This document shows positions 10,817 through 23,500 of a DNA stretch of 64,000 nt, one piece after another (position 1 is the stretch's first letter; every line of letters begins with the position of its first letter). A program made the position numbers and the translations under genes. Under the pieces are notes generated by a model. It saw only the letters and a list, made by a program, of their open reading frames with translations, ran no database searches and had not been told where the DNA came from. This DNA is from Monoplex corrugatus (Eukaryota > Mollusca > Gastropoda > Littorinimorpha > Ranellidae): NCBI GenBank assembly GCA_030674185.1, contig JAPXFY010000096.1, positions 1 through 64,000 of the forward strand, given 5' to 3'.

Positions 10817-11398
10817 GTGACCCGTTTTAACAAAATGAGTCCTAAGGTGAAAATAACAGATTTTAGGATATTATGATTTTCAAAATGTCCAGATTATTAA
10901 CTTTCTTTTCATATGAAATTTATTATTCTACTCCTAAAAATAAGGAAGTTGTGGGTGTTTGAAGTGTGTAACATAACAAACAGCCATTTTGAGAAAACCA
11001 AGCTTGAAAATTTTCACCCCTTCAGTGAGGTTTTACCTTAGCAACAGGAATCTGTACTTCACCAAGCGTTACCAAATTTTGTACCATGGTAAAACACATC
11101 ATGCCACAATAGCACACAAAGATTGGTTTGAAAATTTACTGTAATTGTCTTGTTATTTAAGTTTATATATCCCTTTTTCTGACACAAAAAGTATGCCGTT
11201 ATCTAGTTAAAAAGCATTTTAAATACATTTTGCGATTGAATTATAAAGTGCTGGGTGCATGTACATGTAATTTAAAGATTAAATATTCAATTTTTGACGA
11301 AAAGTAAAAATTGACAAAATCGACCCATCACACCTTTTGTGGGCCTCTACGTTTTTAGCTGCCTGCGAGTTAGGACTCATTTCGCGAAAACGGGACAC
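10817..11398 (+). mobile_element. TIR MITE family B (copy 1)
   Basis: 582 bp. Ends: GTGACCCGTTTTAACAAAAT and the reverse complement of gcgaaaacgggacac, inside the 52-bp minisatellite. Shares ccattttgagaaaac and the gcgagttaggact end module with family A, so the two look related. Confidence 0.7.
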
Positions 11399-11484
11399 AA
11401 ATTGTTACTGCTATTGTCATTTGTAGTCAGTAACAATAATGAAAAACAACACTGTTACTGCTATTGTCAATGTCACGTACTCAT

Positions 11485-12010
11485 GGTATTGAGGCTGTCG
11501 GTGACTGGATGATGACAAACAAGCTTAAAATGAATGAAGATAAAACTGAACTGATAAAAATCGGTACTAAACATAAACTACAACAAACACCAACATGCAC
11601 AATGACAATCTGTGGCTGCAGTCTTTCTTTTGCACCATCTGTTAGAAATCTTGGAGTGTTTCTTGACGAATCATTAACAATGGACGCGTATATCAACAAT
11701 CTTTGCCGTAGCCTAAACTTTCAGCTCCGTAGGATTCCAAAGATTCGTCCTTACCTCACCACCGATGCCGTGAAGAAGCTTGCAGTTTGTTTTATTTTGT
11801 CAAGATTAGATTACTGTAATTCTCTCTTAGCTGGCTTACCTGATGACAAACTTAGAAAGCTTCAGGTCATTCAGAATAATGCAGCCCGCCTTATCCTGCA
11901 CAAGAAACAATCTGACAGTGCAAATCCACTGCTGAAATCCCTTCACTGGCTCCCCATCAAAGCCAGAATAGACTTCAAGATTGCTTGCCTTTGTTTCATC
12001 ATATACATGA
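11485..12010 (+). mobile_element. CR1/Rex1-like RT fragment at the duplication junction
   Basis: The frame reads WMMTNKLKMNEDKTELIKIG, then RNLGVFLDESLTM, SRLDYCNSLLAGLPDDKL and LLKSLHWLPIKARIDFKI. This is the thumb and C-terminal part of a CR1/Rex1-type reverse transcriptase. It begins exactly where homology between the two unit copies ends, and it has no counterpart elsewhere in the window. Confidence 0.75.
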
Positions 12011-12376
12011 TGATATTGGCATTGTAATCAATACGACATTTATGAAGAAACAGGACATCGAAATAAAGCTGAATTAAAAAATCATGCATTCTTCCTGTCT
12101 TATACAATCTCATACACCAACACCACAACAATCTGACTAATGTCGACATGTATACAATAGCATACACCAACACCACAATAATTTGACCAATGCCAATATG
12201 TACGAATGTACGAAAAAAGAGTTTAAATGAATCTGCAGTCAATCGATTACATCAGAATACAGTTTAGTGCTGTGATTATCATTATGCAATAAAACAAATA
12301 CGTTTCTAAAAAAATCTCTTTCGCTGACAGATATATCCCAAAATAAATGGATACATCTCTCAATCTCAGCCAGCAT
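12011..12376. other. Downstream flank of exon E8
   Basis: AT-rich, presumably 3' UTR and intergenic DNA of the methyltransferase gene. It contains a diverged duplication of about 50 bp (atacaccaacaccacaa at 12111 and 12162). No canonical AATAAA on the minus strand was seen. Confidence 0.4.
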
Positions 12377-12609
12377 TTAAATCTTTCTGGCCACAAAAAT
12401 GGACGCCAGGGCTTCACTCCTATAAGACCCGGGATCTTTTGTCATGACATGCGCACGACACGTTTTGTACAGCTTATCCAAGATGGCGGCCTTTTCCTCC
12501 TCAGTGCGCATGTCTGATAGAGCATCATGGAAGGTAGAGTGACTCCATACACGATGTGCAGAAACCACATCATCAGCAAAGCGAGCATTGTCTTCTGCAC
12601 TGTTCGTGC
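12377..12609 (-). CDS. Methyltransferase terminal exon E8
   Basis: The acceptor is gttttctgtggcag|. The exon has 233 nt: 2 nt (joining to the G of E7 to make Gly), 76 codons and a TAA at 12377. It encodes [27 protein letters not shown] and a C-terminal SIFVARKI, the usual W-x-x-x-x-F helix, D-x-L-Y helix and final hydrophobic strand of SABATH proteins. The acceptor tract resembles the antisense of an RTE-like LINE tail. This is the only copy in the window; a second is predicted just left of position 1. Confidence 0.88.
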
Positions 12610-12849
12610 CTGCCACAGAAAACAAACGAAGGTCTTGAAGGTGGCAGACACAAGAAGATCATTAATAAATAAGATTAGGAAAAGACAAGCAACATTTATA
12701 CGATATTTTATAGGGCAAGAGAAATTAGAGCACTTGGTCAAAACAGGAAAGCTGTAGGGAGAGCACCAGGTAGACCCAGGGAGAAAATATTGGACGGACT
12801 TGCGTATATCTGTGGTTGTGTGTTTGTGTGTGTGTGTGTGTTTTGTGTG

Positions 12850-12896
<47 letters not shown>

Positions 12897-12931
12897 TGCG
12901 TGCGTGTGTGTGTGTGTATGTGTGTGTGTTT

Positions 12932-12986
<55 letters not shown>

Positions 12987-15900
12987 TGAGTGTTATCGTA
13001 CATGTATGTGTGTGAGAGAGAGACTATTGCAATTCACTCCTGTCTGGTCTTCCTGCCTCCACCTTTCACATCCTACAGCGCATTCAAAACAATGCTGCAC
13101 GCCTTGTACTCAAAAAGAAAAAAGCTGACCACATATCTCCTCTCCTGGCACAACTTCTCTGGCTCCCTGTATCAAAGCGCATACAGTACAAACTAGACAC
13201 CATGTGCTACAAAAGCCTCAATAACGCAGCCCCCGATTACCTGTCAAGCCTACTTGAGATCTATCTTCCCTCACGTACCCTCCGCTCTGCCTCCGATCCT
13301 CTGACTTTTCACTTTCCACGCACTAAGCTCAATACCTATGGTCCACGAGCCTTCTCTGTTTCTGGTCCACTTTCCTGGAACAAACTTCCTCTCTCAGTCC
13401 GTCAGCAACCTACTTTTGTCTCCTTCAAGTCCGCTCTCAAAACTCACCTTTTCTCCTCTGCATAAAATCCTGACCTCACTCAATCCCCTCTGCAGCCTGT
13501 CTCCACTCGGAGGGGAATCGCATTGTAATATATCATTGTATATAATATGCTCTCTATAATTTTCCATTGCTTTTATTCTTTCTCCCCATTTATAGCCGTG
13601 TGTGTTCGTTCGTTGCTTGAATTAACGTCTTTTCACTATAAGTGATATTAGACGGGGAAAAATGGCATGGAGGATGAAATAAGGGGGGGGTGTGTGGAGG
13701 GGAGAGGGGAACAGAGTAAGGGACGTAAAAAAAATTAAAAGGAAGCGGCAAGGTCTTAAGAAAAAGGATATGGATGAACAGAGAAATGAAACTAGAACAA
13801 CGCTAACATCAATAATGTAAAAGAAAAATCGTCATAAAAACAAAACAAAACAAAAATAATCATAATTATAATAATAATCTTAAAGTAACGCATTAACAGG
13901 ACTGTGAACCAATGATTCTGAAATTTTAACTAACAAAACTTGATCCGATACTACTTCTTTAAAATGCGTTTCAAGATAGTTTCCTTGTGTAAACGTCTTT
14001 GGTAAAAAGGAACGAAGCTTTCTGCAGTAAAACAAACAGTGATACAATGTGAATTGTTCGCCACAAATACATAAAAACGTTACAATATTTTGTTTTCAAA
14101 GCGTTCAGTTGAATGCGAAAATATGTCATAACAATTAATCTCAAATGATATAACGAGGAATACTGCAAATTTTTACAGATATTTTGAACTGAAAGTTTGA
14201 TTCTTTTTTGAGACACAAATTTTTCATTTAAATGTTCATGAAATCGAATCCATGATGCTAATTCTAGCGAGTTGTAAGCTTCTTTTACCGAGGTGTTAAC
14301 ATGTAATTCTATGGAATTTTCAGAATGGAGGGCACCGGATTTAGCTGCTCTGTCAACTACGTTGTTGCCATGAAGACCAATATCAGAAAGCACCCAGCAT
14401 AAATTGATTTCCGAACCATTTATCTTTAAACAATGTATTAGATGATTTGCCTCAATAATTAAGTCAGGTCTTGTGTCTGTATCAAAAGACTGTACGGCAT
14501 ATAATACAGATTTTGAATCAACAAAGAGAACTACTTTGAATGACACAGGCCGAAGGCTTATTAAATAATGCAACGCTTGAACAACAGCGACCAATTCTGC
14601 TGTATATATAGATACATTTGCCCCAATGAAAAAATACTTTTTAATGTTAAATTTTGGAACATAAAAGGCTGCTCCAGCGCTCTGGTTTGCTAAGACTGAC
14701 CCATCGGTAAAAATGTGGAGGTGGGTACGGTACTTTTCATCGATGTGTTCACAAGCTGTGGACAGCGTAATGTTGACATTATCATCTTTTTTAACTTTTG
14801 CATAATCGAGATCAAATGTGGCCTTTAGCATTTCCCATGTAGGGATAGGCGTTATCGTTGGTTTCTCGGCTATTTCATCCAGTGTTATGTTGGACAGTTT
14901 GATCAGGCCAGATATGTAAGTTGCGGCTGTAATTTGAGATGAAATGTTTTTTGCTCGTTTTGGAAAGTCAGTATCAGACCTGATCTTAATTTCTTTGCTC
15001 ACAAAATTATCCACTTGTGAAGTAGTTCTAATTGCAAACTTTGCTGTAGCTAACTCACGATGGTTGTTTAAAGGTAGAATTCCAGCAACTTTGTACGTTT
15101 CCAGAGTAGAAGCATGAGTTGGTACACCTAGTGCAATTTTAAGACTTTTGCAGTCCAAGCTCTGAATCTTTTTTAGTAAATATTTGGGTGCATTGAAGAA
15201 AACTTCTTGTGCGTAGGATAATTTAGACCTGACCAGCGCTGTTGACAGATGAATCAGTACATTTGTATCCATTCCCCAGGGTAATTTGCTTATTATCTTT
15301 AGAAAATTTAAGGTTTTTCGCGCTTTTGTTAAAATATAATCAAAATGGACATTCCAGCTTAATTTGGACGTGATGTAAACTCCCAGGAATTTTACGACCT
15401 GTTTGTAATTTAACACTTCACCAAGCAATTTGAAAGTAGGCAAGTTATTTGAGTTACCACCAGGATCAAACAGCATCATGTTAGTTTTTTCTGCTGACAA
15501 CGACAGCCCATTTTCTAACATATAGTTTCCAAGATTATCAAGATCAATTTGATACAACTTCCTGATGTAATTTCGCGTTCTCTGTGGAGTTGTCTTTTTT
15601 AAAGTGATATTCATCCAAGTGCATATATCATCAGCGTACTGTACTAAAACAACACGATTTGAAAGAGCTTTAGGAAGATCCTGTATAAGGATATTAAATA
15701 AAATAGGTGCTATCACTGAACCTTGTGGAATCCCCATGTCGAGGCATCGTGAAGAAGAATAACTAGCTCCCACTCTTGCCTGAATTGTTCTATTAGCTAA
15801 AAAAGATTTAATGTAATTGAACATATTGCCCGATAAACCAACAGATTTTAGCTTGAACAATAAACGTTTATGCCAAACTTGATCGTAAGCTTTTTTCACA

Positions 15901-16984
15901 TCAAAGAAAGTAGCTAAAACACTTTTTCTGCGGGCAAACTGTTGTTTGATCCGAGTTGTAAGTTTAACTAGGTGCTCAACTGCGGATCTTCCTTTTCTAA
16001 AACCTGCCTGGTTTACCGGAATAACGTTATTTTTATCACAGTAGTGTAAAAGTCTGTTTAAGACCAATCTTTCCATTAGTTTGCTTGTGTGGGACGTCAA
16101 AGCAATAGGTCTGTAACTGTTTTTATCGGTTTTCGATTTTCCTGTTTTTAAGATTGGTATAACTATAGACTTTTGCCAGATTTGTGGCACAGTTCCGGTA
16201 ACCCAGCATTTCTGCAAAATTTTGTGTAGGAAAATAAGGTAGTTTTCAGGGAGATGTTTGATCATTTCAGTCGAAACTGCATCAACACCTACCGAACTCT
16301 TTATGTTGTGTAGAGACAGTACTGTGTTTTTTAGCTCTTCTAAGGTGATTGGAGAATTAAACCAGAGATCATTCTGTGGTACTGGATCAGTGTAGATTGG
16401 GTTGTAATCTTCCATTTCTCTGTGATGTTTGCAGTCAGGAGATAAACCTTCAACTTTACTGTTTTTGGCGAACAGATCCACAAAAGTTTCTGCTTTGTCC
16501 ATGTCTGAAGGAAATGTGTTACATGTTTCAATCATTATCGGACACCTAGGTAAGTTGGTTCCATCCTTCATTTGTTTCATTTTCGTCCAGACTTTATGGA
16601 AATCTTTGAAATCTGAAATTTCTTTTGTGCAGAATGATGCCCAATAATCTTTCTTTGCTTCAGCAATGATTTTGTTACATTGGATGTTAGCTTTTTTCAT
16701 TTCGACATGATCCTCAGGTTTCCGGCTTTTGATGTAGATTTTGAATTTCTCCCTTTTATATTGAACTGCTTTCTCACATGCCTCTGTCCACCAAACATTA
16801 CCCAATCGATTATTTGATCTAGAAGATTTGAGTTTTGGAATCGATAGGTCTGCAGCGGCTAAAATTGACTCTTGGAATTTAGAAAACATAATGTCTACAT
16901 TTTCACTTTCATAATGTCTGTAATCTTGATTAGCTAGAGCAGTTCGAAATAAGGACCAGTCAGCACGCTTGTGTGTGTGTGTGT

Positions 16985-17050
<66 letters not shown>

Positions 17051-17201
17051 CGTGAGTGCGTGTGTGTGCGTGCGTGTCTGTTTTAGCGCTTAGATTTGAT
17101 TTTATCAAGATTTTGCGCTATATAAATAAAATATTGTATTGTATTGTTTATGTGTGTGCGTGCGTGTGTGTGTGTGTGTGTGTGTGAGTGTGTGTGTGTG
17201 T

Positions 17202-17240
<39 letters not shown>

Positions 17241-17284
17241 ATTGTATGTGTGTGAGAGAGTGCGTGTGTGTATGTGTTCTTGTA

Positions 17285-17321
<37 letters not shown>

Positions 17322-17364
17322 TTGTGTGTGCTTGTGTGTGTGTGTGTGTGTGTATGGTGTGTGT

Positions 17365-17403
<39 letters not shown>

Positions 17404-18426
17404 AAAGAGAGAGAGAGAGAGAGAGAGAAGAGAGAGAGAGTGGTCTGTTTTGCAGGAGGTCTCTCATACGGTCTGTCTCCGTGACTGAGTGATTCATCAT
17501 CATCAAGTGCCCTGCCGCATGGCGTTGGCAATCATGGTTCTCCACATGTATTTATCCCTTGTTGCCGCAAGTACACCTTCCACCCTCTTTGTCCCCAGCC
17601 ACTTTGCAAGTCCGTCCAGTATTTTATCCCTGGGTCTGCCTTGTGTTCTCTTTCCCTCCAGCTTTCCTGTGAGTGAGTGATAACCCTTTGACCCCTGCAC
17701 CCTATCCACCAACTGCAAAAACTTAACCCTTTGATTCCCTCACCCTCTCCACCAGCTTCCTGTAGGAAGCTGGTGGAGAGGGTGAGGGAATCAAAGGGTT
17801 AAGTTTATGCTTTGCTAGCATGCTTGGCAATGCTGGCTGCTGCTGGACAAGGTGCAGGAGTCAAAGGGTTAATGTCTCTATATTACGATGGCTCAGTAAA
17901 CGCAGAACAGGCACTGTTGGAACTCATCAAGCTTAACCCAGTATCAGTCAGGGTCTCCTCTGCTGCGTGGCCTCATGATGGGTTGACACCTTCAGTTCCT
18001 GTGGACTTCTTTGTATTGGGACTGCGACAGAATTAACTTGGGGTTGCTGGTACATTGTACGACCGAAATGGGGTGGTGGGGGTGGGGGGTGGTGGAGAAG
18101 GCGGTGGGTCACGCCACTGAGGCAAAATAGAAGTTGGGAAAGTAAAAAAAGAACGATACTACTGTTACCACTACCTCTGCTGCTACTACTACTACTACCA
18201 CTACTACTACTACTACTACTTCTACTACTACTACTATTTCTACTACTACCACTACCTCTGTTACTACTATTACTACTACGACGACGACGATGACGACTAC
18301 TGATGACGACGACTACCGATAATGATAATGGTAACGATGATGATGATGATGATGAGATTAATGATAGTAATAATAATAATGATGATAAAAGTAACGATGC
18401 CGCCGCCGCCGACGATGATGATGATA

Positions 18427-18469
<43 letters not shown>

Positions 18470-18672
18470 CGACGACGACGACGATAATGATGGTGCTTAT
18501 CATAATAGTAATAATAATGATGATAATAATAGTAAAAAAAAAGAAGAAGAAGAACAACAACAATAATAATATATAAATAATGCAATAATGATAAAATCTC
18601 AGTGATATTTGTTTAGTATTTCTATTACAAATTTATTTGAAATGAATTACATGCACGGTACCACTATAGGGT

Positions 18673-18704
<32 letters not shown>

Positions 18705-18908
18705 CGCACGCGCACATGCACACGCACACACACAAATACACACGCACGTATGCATACACACAGACAACAGTAAAACATTCAACAATGATTCAATGTACAA
18801 TCACATATATATAATGAGTAATGTGATGTAACAGATAATTAATCTTAAATTAATAATAATAATAATAATTATAATAATAAATTTAGACATTTGCATTAGT
18901 GAATTTTG

Positions 18909-19003
<95 letters not shown>

Positions 19004-20407
19004 CACAACAAATTCATGATACATTGAAACAAATACCTTTCTTCTGGGTTTCTTGCCAACGAGTTTTGAAGGCACATTTGCTCCGGTACTGATCAAAATG
19101 AACCAGCGTTAGGCCAGCTTGCAGTACAGCAGACGTCCCTTTTTCAAAGGGGGACTTTAGTTCCTTGGCAGTGCGGTATATTAGTTTGAACTTGCATCCT
19201 TCATATTCTTCCTAATTTACATAAAAAAAAAACACAACAACAAAAATCTGAAATAAGCCAACAAGCTAGTCAAACAAAACCTAATAGTCAAACAAAACCT
19301 AATAGATGAACATTTCATATGCGGTCAAAATTTGCTATTAACCGTTTGACTCCTGCACCCTGTCCACCAGCATCCTGCATGGTCATTCATGCCAGCAAAG
19401 CAAAAACTTAACCATTCGACTCCCTCACCTTATCCACCAGCTTCCTGCAGGAAGCTGGTGGATAAGGTGATGGTCAAAGAGTCAAATTTCAAAGGATTTA
19501 AATGCGCCATTCTATTTTGTTGATAGTTATGATTAAAGATGTCTTATGAATGTAAAGGGAACGTACAGTTATTATTGAAGTGGTTTGGTGGGTCAGAGGG
19601 CAGTCTAAATGTGTTGGAAACAGCGCTGATAGAAAAACATATATAGAATAAATTTTGTTGGATTAAAATGGGAAATATACGAAAAGACTGGGCGGAGATT
19701 GCGATTTAGAGGTTTGGAAATCACCGCAAAATCACTATCAGAAAAAATTTTAACAACAAATATCGACAAAAACACGCTGGCATGAACTCATACCCCTCTC
19801 GTATACACATATACACACACATACACATGCACATACACGCAACACACACACACACATACACACACACACACACACACACCACCACACACATACACACCAC
19901 CACACACACACACACTCACACACGTATCAAACATCAACACAAAACATCACAATCACAACACACACACAGAGACACAACACAACACACACACATACACACA
20001 CAACACACACACACACCACACACACACACAACACACCACACACACACACCCACACATACGCACACTACACATACACACACAGCACACACACATACACACA
20101 CATGCACACACACATACACACACATGCACACACACACACACACATGTACACACACACATAACACGAGAGAGAGAGAGACGAGAGCAGAGCAGAAAAGAAC
20201 GAACAGACAGCAGAGAGGACGAAAGAGAGAGACACCAGAACTCAGACTCAGAACTCAGAATTTTAATGTACATCGCCTAGCCAACAATACAATAGTCGGT
20301 GGGAGGGGGGGGAGAATAGGTTGGATACACCAATTTGCAATGCACATGATTGCATCGTACGAACATTGACACTTTCCTCGCTTTCCTCAGTTGAATACTT
20401 CGTTGTG

Positions 20408-20479
<72 letters not shown>

Positions 20480-20486
20480 GAGAGAG

Positions 20487-20529
<43 letters not shown>

Positions 20530-23500
20530 CGCAAAGCCCAGCATTTACCTGGGTGATGATGTTCTCCTTTTTCAGTTCTTTCCATGACGAGTCAAGATGT
20601 AGATGTACGTCATGGATTGTTTTGGTTTCAGGTTTTGCTGCCTCCTGCTTTCCGTTATGGACAATAGCCATCTCAGTGCAATCCTCTTGTTTTGCATGGT
20701 CGACTTCACTCAAGTTTATGGCTATGATTATCCCCCCTGAAACGTGAACAACAATGCGCTTCAGTTTCCAGAAGATGTTTTACAGACACAAAGAAACTAT
20801 ATAGAATTGAGGATCTTCATACTACATACTAGAATTCTGTAACTTTTAGAATTAATATCGTAATTATTGCAGCAGTTGTTAGTGTTAATATTGTTGATGG
20901 TTGAATTCTGTAAGATGCTGTTGCAGAGGAATTGACGTTGTCTTGTTATTGAGAGAATAATGAATGCCAGTAATGTTCCTAGTGTTGTGATACGTCTTGT
21001 TGTTAAGACATTCATTTTGTTTGGTTTGTTTGGATACCAGTGACTGGATTTTTTATCCTGGAGTAGAGTTTCAAGAGTTTCTTCGATAAAAACATCGCCT
21101 GAAATTTGTGAAAGTCTGACAAATGTGACCTCCCACCACGAAATCAGTCTTAACTAGCATTTTGGTATTTTGAGATATACATATCACTGGAAAGTATACA
21201 TTCTGCTGATTATTCTGGTACTTGAATAAAGCTTGTACTCAAAAAAATGTAGAAGTTATGTATGTTTAAAGTCATTAAGTTGTATGACAGTCATTTTGAG
21301 AAAACGGCCTGTAAAGTTTTTGTGTGCTCTACTAGACATTTTCCTTAAATTTCTTTATTTGGTGGCTTTGACCCAGTTTGTTTCTAATTTTCGCTGTCAT
21401 TATCTGAAAGGTGCACCAATGAGCTTTCCGTCAGTATATTACATGTGCGGGTACTGCACAGGTTACGGTTTATAATAAGAGACAAAAATAGGTACTTTTT
21501 GTAGGAAATTGCGTTCTTTCTGTTGCGATCAGTGCATTAAAATACCATTTTAAATTGATTAATCATATTTTTTCAAGAAAAAAATGTCTTGGGGGGGATA
21601 GATTATAATCTACATATATCAATTTTGAGAAAAAGTCAAAACACACCAGATAGACCCTCAGTCACCTTTTTAGCTCCTAGTGCTGTTCGACTGACTGCGA
21701 GTTAAGACTGGTTTCGTGGTGGGAGGTCACAAATTCAAGATAACAGCAGTAACAGAGAACTGCACATTTTATCAACCTGTACAATCAGAAAGAGGAACTG
21801 TTCCAGACTGTACATCCAAACTGAACGAACAAGCTCCAAGTATAACCTTGGTGTATATTTACCGACATCTCCTAATAATCAGTTGGTCAATAAAGTGCAA
21901 AAAATCACACGACCTGAAAAAGAATTTCTTTCAGAAAACAAAATCCTTGAATTTCAGAAATTAGCAGTTGCTGATAAAACTGTTGACACAGAGGCAACAT
22001 GAAGCCATGAACCAGAAATCCGTGCAGGGTAAAGCAAATCATGTTATTCAAAATCATATGGCGATTACTTGTCTTGATCACTTCAGCTTTAAAGAAACGT
22101 TGTTTGTTATCCCCCCCCCCCCTCCCACAATAAGACATCCACACCTCAACTTACCTGATTTAAGTTCCCGAGCTCTGAGGAGCAGAAACCTTGTCCAGTC
22201 TCGGTCAGCTTCTACACTCACACGAGCACGTTCCTCTTTTGTGGCCATGGTGTCTATTACGGTGTCCTTGTAAGTTGTGTTACTGAGAGAACAATTTGGC
22301 AGGAACTTAATTCAATGAGACGGTAATGATGAGTGGAAGACCAACAACAACAGCAACAACAAGTGTGACTGCCCGCGTTCAAGGAAACAGAAACCAGAAA
22401 AACACGAAAATGAATCAGAACACGTATTTAATACAACAAGACAAGACGCGCGAATGTTCGGCCAACTGGCCTTTGTCAAGCGCAAACGTAAGATCACAAA
22501 CAAACACCAAATACAAAATTAGAAGAAAAAGACTGAATTTTCCCTGTTGCTTCATCCAGTTCACGAAGCAGCAGGAACGTTTCAGACTTTGTGGACGAAG
22601 CAGCATGGACAATTCAGTCTTTGTGGACGAAGCAGATGAACGTTTCAGTCTTTGTGGACGAAGCAGCATGAACGTTTCAGTCTTTGTGAACGAAGCAGCA
22701 GGAACGTTTCAGACTTTGTGGACGAAGCAGCAGGAACGTTTCAGACTTTGTGGACGAAGTAGCAGGAACGTTTCAGTCTTTGTGGACGAAGCAGCATGAA
22801 CGTTTCAGACTTTGTGGACGAAGCAGCAGGGAAGTTTTAGTCTTTGTGGACGAAGCAGCATGAACGTTTCAGTCTTTGTGGACGAAGCAGCAGGGAAGTT
22901 TCAGTCTTTGTGGACGAAGCAGCAGGAACGTTTCAGAATTTGTGGACGAAGCAGCAGGAAGTTTTAGTCTTTGTGGACGAAGCAGCAGGGGAGTTTCAGT
23001 CTTTGTCTGTAATTATATTTTGTGTTTGTTTGTGATCTTACATTCACGCTTGGACAAAGGCAGTTGGCCAAACATGTGCGCCTGTCTTGTCTTGTGTGTA
23101 TTAGATACGCGTTCTGATTCTATTTTCGTGTTTTTTGACAACAACAAATATAACATTGTTTTGCTGTGTCATTTACATGCAATAACATAACAACACAGTA
23201 ACAATGTTACTGCTATTGTCATTTATCGTCAGTGAACAATAAAACAACAACAAAATGTTGCTGCTGTTGTCGTTATAGTCAGTAACATATGAATAACAAT
23301 ATTATTGTTACTGCTATTGTCACTTGTAGTCAGTAACAATAACATAAGAATAACATTGTTACTGCTATTGTCACTTGTAGTCAGTAACAATAACAATAAG
23401 AATAACATTGTTACTGCTATTGTCTTGTAGTCAGTAACAATAAGAATAACATTGTTACTGCTATGGTCACTTGTAGTCAGTAACAATAACAATAATAACA

